Of a stretch of 64,000 nt of DNA, positions 55,584-64,000 are shown piece by piece. A program made the position numbers and the translations under genes. Below the pieces are notes generated by a model. It did no database searches, was not told the origin of the DNA, and worked only from the letters and a program-made list of their open reading frames with translations. The stretch covers positions 310,001-374,000 of the forward strand of contig NZ_JAKVME010000001.1 of NCBI RefSeq assembly GCF_022483985.1, in the 5' to 3' direction. Source of the stretch: Acetobacter sp. GTDB taxonomy: Bacteria > Pseudomonadota > Alphaproteobacteria > Acetobacterales > Acetobacteraceae. How positions within the stretch are numbered: position 1 is the stretch's first letter; each line of letters begins with the position of its first letter.

Positions 55584-55916
55584 GGGAGTGGATGTTCTGG
55601 CGTGACACGGGGAAAACCCGGGCGCGTGGTGCATCGGTCTCTCGTTCCCGGTCCGCAAAGCGTATCTCCCCTTTCCACCCTGTGTTTCAAAGCGCAGGAA
55701 TAACCCTCAATGCGGCAGGATGCACGCGATTTATCCGCCTTGCACACGAACCCGGTCCTGAGAATCCTCGTTTGGCTTCGAATTGTGACGTTATCGTGGC
55801 GCAGGTGGAGTCGTCTTTTGGTGGACCTGACAACGACAGAGAGCGGCACGGTTCCGGGAGGCGGGAGACTGACGGGAGTTGCCGCATGTGGGCCGGATGG
55901 GCTACGCGATCGGACC

Positions 55917-56870
55917 ATGACAGCCTCGACCGGCCAGCGTTCCGCAGTGACACCGACCATCTCCGCGCAGGAGAGCATGGAGCAGACGCTCCTGCCGCAC
56001 GGCGGCACGTCTGCCGCTACGGATATGGATGATGGGGAGCAGAGTGACCTCGATCCTGATAATGAACAGAGCGCCCGGCGTTCCCGTCTGAGTCTGGCTC
56101 TGGCGGATATCGGGGAAGGTCTGCGCCTGTGGCGTCTGGCCGTGTCTCTCGGCTGGCTCGACATCAGGCTCCAGTTTCGTGGATCACGCGTGGGACCGCT
56201 CTGGCTCACGCTCGGAACGGCGGTGATGATCGGTTCGATGGGCGGCATCTACAGCCACCTGTTTCATATCGTCCTGAAGGATTATCTGCCCTATCTGGCG
56301 ATTTCCATGATCCTCTGGCAGATCGGGGTCGCGGGCGTGACACAGGACGCCTGCTCCTGCTTCATCAATGCTGCAAGCTCGATCCGGGCGACCCGATTGC
56401 CGTTCTCCTTACAGGCTTTGCGCGTGCTGGTCCGTAACGGCGTGATGTTCGGCTACAACATTGTCGTGCCGGTGGGAGTCTATGTGATCTTCGGCCTGCT
56501 GCCCGGACCGGTCGCCCTGTTTGCCGTGCCGGGACTGCTCATCTGGGCGCTGAATGCGTTTGCCTTCTGCCTGCTGCTGGGGTCGGTCGCGGCCCGGTAC
56601 CGGGATATTCCGCCTATCGTCGCCAGCATCGTGCAGGTTGCGTTCTATGTGACGCCGATCATCTGGAGCGCCCGGCAACTTGGAGCGCGGGGATGGTGGC
56701 TGGTTTTCAACCCGTTCTACTCCCTGCTGGAAATTGTGCGCCAGCCTCTGACCGGGGATATGCCGTCCCTGCTGATATGGGGTGTCGCCATCGGACTGAG
56801 CGTGCTGCTCTGGATCAGCAGTCTCATTGTGTTTTCGCGCTCGCGGGCGCAACTCGCCTTCTGGATCTGA
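55917..56870 (+). CDS. ABC-2 type polysaccharide exporter permease (Wzm-like)
   Basis: The product is about 317 residues. An acidic N-terminal tail of about 65 residues precedes six membrane helices. RFRGSRVGPLWLTLGT-like FRGSRVGPLWL and the late VFNPFYSLLEIVRQPLTG are typical of O-antigen/capsule exporter permeases. It pairs with the ATPase gene starting five bases after its stop. ATG 55977 (SD AGGAG) is an alternative start. The exported glycan is unknown. Confidence 0.88.
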   Translation: MTASTGQRSAVTPTISAQESMEQTLLPHGGTSAATDMDDGEQSDLDPDNEQSARRSRLSLALADIGEGLRLWRLAVSLGWLDIRLQFRGSRVGPLWLTLGTAVMIGSMGGIYSHLFHIVLKDYLPYLAISMILWQIGVAGVTQDACSCFINAASSIRATRLPFSLQALRVLVRNGVMFGYNIVVPVGVYVIFGLLPGPVALFAVPGLLIWALNAFAFCLLLGSVAARYRDIPPIVASIVQVAFYVTPIIWSARQLGARGWWLVFNPFYSLLEIVRQPLTGDMPSLLIWGVAIGLSVLLWISSLIVFSRSRAQLAFWI

Positions 56871-56875
56871 CGAAC

Positions 56876-57727
56876 GTGACAGGCTCCGCATCCACTCCCG
56901 GCATGACCGTCAGAAAACCGGCGCAGTCGAAGGCGCTCATCCGGCTTGAGCATCTGACGCTCGATTTTCCGATCTTCCACGGTGGAGCGCGTTCGCTCAA
57001 GAAAAGCCTGTTCGGGAAGGTCAAGCGTCCGCTGGCGCTGGGACGCGGTTCCCGGACGGGCGGTGAGGTGCGGATGAGCGAGAACACGCCCGGTGTGCTG
57101 GAAGTGCGCGCCATCAGTGATCTCTCTCTGACGATCCGAAGCGGGGAACGTGTCGGTCTGATTGGTCATAACGGGGCAGGGAAATCCACGCTTCTGCGGG
57201 TGCTGGGCGGAATCTATCTCGCGCAGCCCGGCATGGTGACGGTGCGGGGTTCGGTCGAGACGCTGATCGACACCAATTCGGGGATGAATCCTGCGCTGAC
57301 CGGGCGTGAGAACATCTATCTGCTCGCGCAGCACAAGGCTCTCCGGTCGGCCCAGCTCAAACAGCTTGAGCAGGATGTGGAAACGTTCGCCGGGTTGGGC
57401 GAATTCATGGACCTGCCTCTGAGGCTCTATTCATCAGGCATGGCCATCCGTCTTGGCTTCGGACTGGCGACGGCCATCGCGCCGCAGATACTGCTGATGG
57501 ATGAATGGTTCATGGCAGGAGACGCCCGGTTTCAGGACAAGGCGCGGGCGCGTCTTGCCAACGTCGTGGATGGGGCTGAAATTCTGGTCATTACGTCCCA
57601 TTCGCTGCCTGTCCTTGAAGAATGGTGCGCGCGGATTATCTGGCTTGAAGGCGGGCGTGTGAAAATGGATGGCCCGGCTTCTGATGTGCTGAAGGCTTAT
57701 ACGGAAGCGATGAATGCTCATGTCTGA
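56876..57727 (+). CDS. ABC transporter ATP-binding protein (Wzt-like)
   Basis: The product is about 283 residues. Walker A is [14 protein letters not shown] (about residue 93), the signature region is [15 protein letters not shown] and Walker B is ILLMDEWF. An N-terminal stretch of about 60 residues, [23 protein letters not shown], is normal for KpsT/Wzt proteins. There is no long C-terminal carbohydrate-binding domain. GTG 56876 was taken as start, five bases after the permease stop; ATG 56903 is possible. The stop overlaps the trhO start. Confidence 0.89.
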   Translation: MTGSASTPGMTVRKPAQSKALIRLEHLTLDFPIFHGGARSLKKSLFGKVKRPLALGRGSRTGGEVRMSENTPGVLEVRAISDLSLTIRSGERVGLIGHNGAGKSTLLRVLGGIYLAQPGMVTVRGSVETLIDTNSGMNPALTGRENIYLLAQHKALRSAQLKQLEQDVETFAGLGEFMDLPLRLYSSGMAIRLGFGLATAIAPQILLMDEWFMAGDARFQDKARARLANVVDGAEILVITSHSLPVLEEWCARIIWLEGGRVKMDGPASDVLKAYTEAMNAHV

Positions 57728-58673
57728 TCATAATCTGTCCGAAACCACGCTGCCTGTTCGGGTTGTCGCGCTCTATCGCTTCACGCCGTTCGAGGATTGT
57801 GAGGTGATCCGTGGCCCTCTGGCTAAACTGTGCTGTTCACTGGGTATTCGGGGCATCCTTCTTCTCGCCCAAGAAGGCATCAACGGCACGATTGCCGGTA
57901 GTGACGGGGCTATGGACAAGGTGCTGGAGCATATCCGCGCATTGCCGGGCTGTGCCGATCTGGAGGTCAAGGAATCCCGCGCCGCTGAACTGCCGTTTCT
58001 GCGGATGAAAGTGCGCATCAAGAAAGAGATTGTCACGATGGGGGTGCCGGGTGTTGATCCGCGCGCCATTGTCGGAACCTACGTTGACCCTGCGGACTGG
58101 AACAGCCTGATTTCCGATCCGGATACGATCGTTATCGACACCCGCAATGATTATGAGGTCGCGGTCGGAACGTTTCGTGGGGCAATCGACCCGAAGATTA
58201 CGACGTTCCGTGAATTTCCAGACTGGTTTCGCGCCAGACGGGACGAGCTTGCCGCACAGGGACGCACGCCGAAAGTGGCGATGTTCTGCACGGGCGGCAT
58301 CCGCTGCGAGAAATCCACGGCTTTCGCCAAGGCGGAAGGGGTGGAGGATGTCTTTCATCTCAAGGGCGGGATTCTGAAATATCTTGAAACCATCCCGGAG
58401 AAAGAGAGTCTCTGGGATGGCGAATGCTTCGTCTTCGATCAGCGCGTGACGGTGAAGCACGGGCTTGAGCAGGGACAGTATTCCGTCTGTCATGCCTGCC
58501 GCCGTCCGGTCAGCGATGAGGACAAGGCCTCACCGCTCTACGAGGAAGGGGTGAGTTGCCCGGCCTGCCATGACGAGCGGACGGAGGCGCAGCGTCGTCG
58601 GTATGCCGATCGTGAGCAGCAGACCCGTCTGGCCGCCAGACGGGGGACGCACCATCTGGGGCCGGCGGAGTAG
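57720..58673 (+). CDS. trhO: tRNA uridine 34 hydroxylase TrhO (rhodanese-like)
   Basis: The product has 317 residues, the YceA/TrhO size. An N-terminal acylphosphatase-like domain ([26 protein letters not shown]) is followed by a rhodanese domain with active-site [11 protein letters not shown] (about residue 187) and a Cys-rich tail ([20 protein letters not shown]). TrhO forms ho5U at tRNA position 34 with prephenate-independent oxygen use. Its ATG overlaps the end of the ABC ATPase gene. Confidence 0.93.
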   Translation: MSDHNLSETTLPVRVVALYRFTPFEDCEVIRGPLAKLCCSLGIRGILLLAQEGINGTIAGSDGAMDKVLEHIRALPGCADLEVKESRAAELPFLRMKVRIKKEIVTMGVPGVDPRAIVGTYVDPADWNSLISDPDTIVIDTRNDYEVAVGTFRGAIDPKITTFREFPDWFRARRDELAAQGRTPKVAMFCTGGIRCEKSTAFAKAEGVEDVFHLKGGILKYLETIPEKESLWDGECFVFDQRVTVKHGLEQGQYSVCHACRRPVSDEDKASPLYEEGVSCPACHDERTEAQRRRYADREQQTRLAARRGTHHLGPAE

Positions 58674-58693
58674 GCTGGTTTCTGGATTCTGCT

Positions 58694-59698
58694 TCAGGGC
58701 GAAACGGCTTCTCCGGCGAGAATACGATTCAGGGTCTGTTCCTCGCTCTCGCTGAATGTAATGTTTTTCAGCGCATCGAGCGTGTCATCAAGCTGCTTCA
58801 CGTTACGCGCGCCAATGATGGATGACGTGACGCGACGATCCCGCAGGGTCCACGCGACAGCCATCTGGGCGAGGCTCTGCCCTCTTTTGCCTGCGACGTC
58901 CGCCAGAGCGCGGACTGTTGCAAGCCGGTCCTCGGTCAGACTGTTCCTGTCCAGATAACGGCTTCTGGCGGCGCGGGAGTCCGCGGGAATACCCGAGAGG
59001 TATTTGTCGGTCAGCACGCCCTGAGCCAGCGGGGAGAACACAACGCAGCCGACGCCCAGTTCATCGAGGGCGGGCAGAAGGTCCTTCTCAATCTCCCGGT
59101 TCAGCAGGGAATAGGAGGGTTGATGCACGAGAAGGGGAATGCCCTCCTGTCGCAGGATTGCTTCCGCCTGTCGTGTCGTGGCGTCGTCGTAGGAAGAAAT
59201 GCCGACATAGAGGGCTTTCCCCTGTCTGTAGGCCTGCACGAGCGCGCCGATCGTTTCCTCAAGAGGAACATCGGGTGTCGGGCGGTGAGAATAGAAAATA
59301 TCGACATAATCCAACCGGAGGCGGCGTAGGCTCTGGTCAAGCGATGACAGAAGGTATTTGCGTGAGCCGCCATTGCCGTAAGGACCGGGCCACATGTCCC
59401 AGCCAGCCTTTGTGGAAAGGATCAGTTCATCGCGGAAAGGACGGAAATCAAGATCAAGAATTTTGCCGAAGTTCTGTTCGGCTGATCCGTAAGGCGTGCC
59501 GTAATTGTTGGCGAGATCGAAATGTGTGACGCCTCGATCGAAAGCACGGCGAAGAGTGGCGCGACCCGTCTCAAACACGTCGGTATCGCCAAAATTATGC
59601 CACAGGCCCAGAGATATCAGCGGCAGGTCGAGGCCGGAGCGACCGCAGCGACGGAAAGTTGCGTTATCATACCGTCCGGTGTCGGGGGACCAGTTCAT
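58694..59698 (-). CDS. Aldo/keto reductase, YghZ-like
   Basis: The product has 334 residues with the TIM-barrel aldo/keto reductase fold. DLANNYGTPYGSAEQNFG holds the catalytic Tyr, ELILSTKAGWDMWPGPYG the Lys and an E. coli YghZ-like insertion, and IFYSHRPTPDVP the His. SSIIGARNVKQLDD binds NADPH. Relatives reduce L-glyceraldehyde 3-phosphate or methylglyoxal. It lies 36 bases downstream of the MFS gene and may be in its operon. Confidence 0.9.
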   Translation of the reverse strand: MNWSPDTGRYDNATFRRCGRSGLDLPLISLGLWHNFGDTDVFETGRATLRRAFDRGVTHFDLANNYGTPYGSAEQNFGKILDLDFRPFRDELILSTKAGWDMWPGPYGNGGSRKYLLSSLDQSLRRLRLDYVDIFYSHRPTPDVPLEETIGALVQAYRQGKALYVGISSYDDATTRQAEAILRQEGIPLLVHQPSYSLLNREIEKDLLPALDELGVGCVVFSPLAQGVLTDKYLSGIPADSRAARSRYLDRNSLTEDRLATVRALADVAGKRGQSLAQMAVAWTLRDRRVTSSIIGARNVKQLDDTLDALKNITFSESEEQTLNRILAGEAVSP

Positions 59699-59734
59699 GG
59701 GATTGTTCCTTTATTGTGGGAAAATCTACAGGGT

Positions 59735-60988
59735 TCAGATGTTGGCGCCAAGGAACTGCGGAAAGGCGCGTTCGAGCCAGCGGGGAGAGGCGCCAACGGC
59801 GAGTACACCCCAGGCAGCGAAATAGGCTGTTCCGCATCCGGCAAGGATGAAAGGCATGGGCACGAACCCTGTCAGCCAGAGAAGGGATGCGCCACCAAGG
59901 TTGCCGCAGAATGCTCCCACTCCGGTCAGGCGTCCGACCTGAACGGAGGGCATCCACTCGGTGGCGATGCCGAACAGATTGCTGGAAAAAACCTGATGAG
60001 CCAGCAGGGCCAGTGTCAGCAGTCCGATTCCGAGAGGCAATGAGGACGTTACGAAGATAAGCGACATCGGCATGATGCAGAGCGCGGCAACGCCCATGAT
60101 CAACCGGCGTGCGATTTCATGAGAGCCTGTGATGACCTGTAAGCGTGCGGGTAGGACGCCGCCCAGCATCGCCCCTGCCGCAGCGCCGATATAAACGATT
60201 CCGGTTGCGGTGCTGGTTGCCTGCATCGTCAGATGAAAATGTGAATGCAGAATGTCCGGGAGCCAGAACAGGGTGATCCACCATGTGGCATCCGAGAAAA
60301 CCTTGCTGGCGGAAAACACCGTGAACATGCGGCGGATATCTGCTTTCCGCTCGTATGAAGGGTGAATGTTATAAGCAGACGTTCTTTCTGACGGTGCTGG
60401 CGTTGCCTTGAGTTGCCAGAGAAGGGCCAGCAGCAGTCCGGCTCCTCCCAGACCGATCACGATGCTTCGCCAGTCGGTGAAGGAGAGCAGCACGGTCACG
60501 AGGAACGGGGTCAGAATGGCCGCAAGGTTGGGTGCGGCGTTGAGATAGCCGATGACCTTTGCACGCTTTTTTCGTGCGATGCTGGTTGCGATGACCTTCA
60601 TCAAGCTCGGCATTCCCGCCCCTTCAAGCGCACCCAGTGCTGAACGGATGCAGATGAAATCAACGACGGTCCGGGCGACAGCATGCAGGATGGTCATGAG
60701 ACTCCAGCCTGTCATCGCAATACCAAGTGTGCGTTTCGGACCGAGCCGGTCGACAAGCCAGCCTGCGACCAGCAGGCTGCACGCGCTTGCAACCTGTGTA
60801 AATGTTGAAATCGCCGCGTAGTCTTTTGCGCTCCAGCCGAAGGTTGAGTCGAGGATCGGTTTCAGGAGCGCCATGATCTGTCGATCGGCGGCGGCAATAA
60901 CGATGATTCCAAACAGGAGAGGCGTGGTCCACCCTGCTGACGGACTGCGGACAGGCATGGGCAGACTCTCGCTGTCTATGACATGCAT
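59735..60988 (-). CDS. MFS transporter, ACS-like family
   Basis: The product has 417 residues and twelve predicted helices. ADRQIMALLKPIL in helix 1, GWLVDRLGPKRTLGIAM (motif A) and GALEGAGMPSLMKVIA are typical of the anion:cation symporter group, which takes organic acids and sugar acids. The gene starts just after the TonB receptor stop at 60991. Together with the receptor and the divergent dioxygenase it suggests uptake of an organic anion, but the substrate is not known. Confidence 0.87.
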   Translation of the reverse strand: MHVIDSESLPMPVRSPSAGWTTPLLFGIIVIAAADRQIMALLKPILDSTFGWSAKDYAAISTFTQVASACSLLVAGWLVDRLGPKRTLGIAMTGWSLMTILHAVARTVVDFICIRSALGALEGAGMPSLMKVIATSIARKKRAKVIGYLNAAPNLAAILTPFLVTVLLSFTDWRSIVIGLGGAGLLLALLWQLKATPAPSERTSAYNIHPSYERKADIRRMFTVFSASKVFSDATWWITLFWLPDILHSHFHLTMQATSTATGIVYIGAAAGAMLGGVLPARLQVITGSHEIARRLIMGVAALCIMPMSLIFVTSSLPLGIGLLTLALLAHQVFSSNLFGIATEWMPSVQVGRLTGVGAFCGNLGGASLLWLTGFVPMPFILAGCGTAYFAAWGVLAVGASPRWLERAFPQFLGANI

Positions 60989-60990
60989 TG

Positions 60991-63279
60991 TCAGAAATCT
61001 TTTCTGAGGACGAAGCCTCCGTAGCGGCCATAATCACGGGGCAGCGAATTGAGCACGCCGCCCACTGCGCCGTAACTCATGTAAGAAGCATAGTGCGTGT
61101 TGATCGCGTTACGCATGACCAGTGTAAGCTTCAGTCGGAGTTTCGTGTCTTCCAGACCAGCGTTCAGATTCCAGATGCCGTAGGCTTTCTGCACCGTATC
61201 CGGAGTTTCGGTGAGGGAGAACTGGGTGCGGCTTTGCCATACGTAATCACTGCCGACAGAGGCTATGAAGCGGTCGTTGAGCGGACGCGCATAGTCAGCG
61301 CTGAGAACGAATTTCCAGCGGGGTGCGAAGGGCAGGGGCTGTCCGTTGACATTGCAGGAAGCGGGAGAACCGGCAGGGCAATTGAATTTGTCCACGACAG
61401 CATAGGTGTAGGCAAAGTTTCCGCCGAGGGTGAAACCCGGCAGAAGACGGGCGGAAATATCTCCCTCAAAGCCTTTGGATGAGACCGAACCCGCATTGAT
61501 CATGCGGTAGACAGTGCCGCCTGCGACCTGATCGAGAAAATTGGCCTGATAGTTTGTAAAGTTCTCCATGAAACCGGTCAGGTTGGCTGTGATCCTCTTA
61601 TGCCAGAACTGCGATTTCAGGCCGATTTCAAAACTGTCATTCTGCTCGGGCTTGAGCGCCTGCGTGTCCGTGTTCGACATATTGAAAAACACATTATAGG
61701 CAGGCCCCTTGTACCCATGAGAGTACGTAAAATAGGCGTGCATGTCGGGGTTTATGTCATATTGCAGCCCGATTCGATCGACATAGCCATTGCGTGCGGT
61801 TGAACCTGACGAAGCATAGGAGGGGCGAATGCCTGTCACGGCGACTGCCGAACTCGATACGCGGGACATATCGTAGCCGATATCGTCGCGAAGAAGACGT
61901 AGCCCCAGAATGGCCCTGAAATTCCGGGTGAAATTCAGATTACCTTCGGCAAACATCGCATAGTTGTTGTTGACCGTGCCGTAACGGGACTGTCCGCGTG
62001 CGTTGGTACCTGATGCGGACAGGGAGCGTGTGTAAACCTCCCTGTCCACACTGTGAAGGTAATAAAAACCGGCGACATAATCAAAGAAGTGTCCGCGAGG
62101 TGATGCGATGCGGACTTCCTGCGAGGCCTGCCAGAAGTTGAGCTGGCCGTGATCGCGGACCTGTGGCAGACCCGCGTGTACGTAAGCGAGGCCATCGTAA
62201 TCCTGATCCTGAATATTCTGCCAGCGACGATAGGCTGAAATCGACGTCAGCTTGTATCCGTGCCCCATATCACGATCGAGCGTTATCGCGGCGCCTCCCG
62301 TATGGTCCACCGACTGGCTGTTGGTATTATTGCTGACGGAGGTGTTGTTGTTCGAAGGTTTGATGCCTTCCGCCGTCAGGGCTGACGCGAGAGCCGGATT
62401 CAGGGTCACGGCTCCCGTGGGGTAAGCGATATTGCGGGAAGAGGAATAGACACCGGTAGGCACACGGTCGTTCTGATACATGTAATCAAGACCGAGGGTG
62501 ACATTGGTCTTCTCGTCGGGGGTCCAGAGAAATTTGGTGCGGGCCCCGCGATGTTCGTAACCATTCACCATGTCATGCGTGGCAAGATTGGTGACGTTTC
62601 CATCAAAACCACCTACCAGAAAAGAAGCGTTCGCGATGAGTTTTGAAGGAACGAGCGTGCCTGAAACACCACCCGTCAGACGGTATTCATTGCCAGAGAA
62701 ATAGGAACTTTCAGCAAAGGTGTGAAAATCCTTTGTGGGGGCTGCCGTCACGATATTGACGGCTCCGGCTGAGGCGTTCTTGCCGAAGAGCGTTCCCTGC
62801 GGGCCGCGCATGACCTCGATGTGATCAAGATTGAGGATATCGGCCGTTGCCGGGCCGGGGCGCGCCAGAACAACACCGTCGATCACGGTTGAAACGGATG
62901 GCTATACACCGGGTGATGTGGAAACGGTGCCAATGCCCCGCACAAAAATTGCACGGTCTTTGGAGGAGGCATTTGCTCTGAAGTTCGCGGAAGGGATGAA
63001 CTGGAAAATGCCCTGGAGGTCATGGACATTGTCCTTCGTCGCCTGTTTCGCGGTGTAAACCGATGTGGCCACAGGAACTTTCTGCAGAGGTTCGCTTCGG
63101 CGACGTACTGAAACCGTCACTTCTTCAGTTTTGCTGGCCTGTAGGGCGACGGGCTTTGCCTTTTTTGCGCCGGATGTGTGAGGCGCGGCAGCAACTGCGT
63201 TCATGGCCAAAGCACAGCCGAGCGACGTTACTGACGTGTTCAGTGTGATCCGGCGGAGCTTTTGAGAGAAAGCGGTCAT
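60991..63279 (-). pseudogene. TonB-dependent receptor interrupted by an in-frame TAG
   Basis: One reading frame runs from ATG 63279 to 60991, broken only by TAG at 62902-62904. The first part (125 residues) has a signal peptide (AVAAAP), a TonB-box-like EEVTVSVRRR and the plug start with AIFVRGIGTVSTSPGV. Right after the stop the plug resumes PSVSTVIDGVVLARPG and the barrel continues for 630 residues to the terminal YGGFVLRKDF. The sequence reads as GV-stop-PSV where relatives have Glu or Gln. CAG or GAG to TAG by one change would restore it. It may be inactive or need suppression. Confidence 0.85.
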
Positions 63280-63579
63280 CTAGGTATCTACCGTCATAAA
63301 TAGTTAAATTTAACTTTTGCGATTCGTGAATGTGTTTCTTATCCATAAAACACACACAGTCAATGTTGTTATATTTTTGAAATCAGGATATGCAGCATTT
63401 CTTATGATTAAATTCGTTCTTTTTGGCTGATTATGAGAGTTTTTTATTGCTTTATAAAATAGTGAAATATGAGAGATTTTGTTATATATAATTGATAAAT
63501 AAGGTAATTATTTTTTATTTTGATCGTCTTTCGATTTGAATTCTAACGGGAAAAATGGTGGATAAAAGGAGTGCTTGGT
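63280..63579. promoter_or_regulatory. Very AT-rich divergent promoter region
   Basis: About 300 bases, strongly AT-rich, between the TonB receptor and the dioxygenase genes. It must hold both promoters. I see no palindrome clear enough to call an operator. Confidence 0.5.
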
Positions 63580-64000
63580 ATGTCTACAGATGGTTCTCAG
63601 AAGATCGATGATATTTTGGTACACAGAATCGGTGGAAACATCGGAGCGGAAATCAGGGGAGTCAGTCTTTCACCTGACCTTGATGAGGACATAATAAGCC
63701 TCATCTGGAATAATGTACTAAAACACAAAGTTGTTTTTTTTAGAGGGCAATCGCTTTCCAGCCTTCAGCAGGAAGAGTTGGGTAAACGTTTTGGCGTGTT
63801 GGTGCCGCACCCCACTGTGACCAGTGCGAAAGGGACTAGCCATATCTTCGAACTGAAGGCCCGTAATGGACGTGCAGCCAACACATGGCATGCGGACATG
63901 ACATTCATGAAGTCCTTCCCGAAGGCCTCCATACTCCGGTGCGTTGAGCCGACAGAGTATGGTGGTGCGACCCTGTGGGCGAATACGGCGAGCGCCTATC
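63580..64000 (+). CDS. TauD/TfdA-family 2-oxoglutarate dioxygenase, N-terminal part
   Basis: The gene is cut by the window end; 140 residues are seen. It starts RIGGNIGAEIRGVSLSPDL, a TauD-type N-terminus, then VVFFRGQ and the facial-triad TWHADMTF (His-X-Asp). AAAAGGAG lies nine bases before ATG 63580. Such Fe(II)/2-oxoglutarate enzymes oxidise taurine, alkyl sulfonates or alkyl sulfates to release sulfite or sulfate. It is divergent from the TonB receptor-MFS pair, so the region may serve scavenging of organosulfur compounds; that is inference. Confidence 0.9.
   Translation, partial: MSTDGSQKIDDILVHRIGGNIGAEIRGVSLSPDLDEDIISLIWNNVLKHKVVFFRGQSLSSLQQEELGKRFGVLVPHPTVTSAKGTSHIFELKARNGRAANTWHADMTFMKSFPKASILRCVEPTEYGGATLWANTASAY

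Overview
The window is about 64 kb of fairly GC-rich chromosome (AT-rich between some genes). It most likely comes from an acetic acid bacterium (Acetobacteraceae, Alphaproteobacteria). Supporting signs are a three-gene periplasmic aldehyde dehydrogenase of the AldFGH type (2Fe-2S subunit, molybdopterin subunit, triheme cytochrome c), an aroQ-accB-accC operon, a BolA/Grx4 pair, an ornithine decarboxylase behind a structured speF-like leader, and a his/infA/maf/RNase E-G/yacG/tRNA-Phe block. The genus cannot be fixed from sequence alone.

Layout. 1-7.2 kb: end of purL, bolA, grxD, a His-rich secreted protein, yraN, cardiolipin synthase, dapB, metK, trmB. 7.2-12.1 kb (minus strand): a secreted protein, purH, then aroQ-accB-accC. 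12.4-18.7 kb: RlpA-like protein, YihY/BrkB protein, ornithine decarboxylase, MoaB, DJ-1/PfpI protein, an AT-rich PIN/NYN-like gene, a SIMPL protein and a small secreted protein. 18.7-24.2 kb (minus): OmpR/EnvZ-like two-component pair, Bpt aminoacyl-tRNA-protein transferase, an outer-membrane barrel and hemB. 24.8-30.8 kb (plus): an amine dehydrogenase operon (mauBEDA-like) with two monoheme cytochromes, a BBP2-like porin and a second MauD-like protein. 31.1-34.9 kb (minus): the aldehyde dehydrogenase operon. 35.2-37.4 kb: a DHA2 exporter and a HEPN-like gene. 37.6-40.3 kb (minus): cytochrome bc1 (petABC), then moaC and an unrecognised protein. 42.3-46.8 kb (minus): hisG, hisD, infA, maf, RNase E/G, yacG, tRNA-Phe. 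47-58.7 kb: glycosyltransferase, YggS, Kup, HemW, a small unknown protein, peroxiredoxin, SLT-SPOR lipoprotein, Wzm/Wzt-type ABC exporter, TrhO. 58.7-64 kb: aldo/keto reductase, MFS transporter and TonB receptor (interrupted by an in-frame TAG), divergent from a TauD-type dioxygenase cut by the window end.

How the parts may work together. The amine dehydrogenase should oxidise a primary amine to its aldehyde in the periplasm and pass electrons to c-type cytochromes. The neighbouring aldehyde dehydrogenase could oxidise that aldehyde and feed electrons into the same periplasmic chain. The amine locus lacks visible mauF, mauG, mauC (amicyanin), mauM and mauN, and carries a cytochrome directly after the small-subunit gene. 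This recalls the aromatic amine dehydrogenase (aau) arrangement more than the classic mau cluster. It is the most interesting system in the window. Other points of interest are the speF-like leader with a possible 13-codon upstream ORF, a dispersed palindromic intergenic repeat, an in-frame tandem repeat inside a signal peptide, and the nonsense-interrupted TonB receptor.
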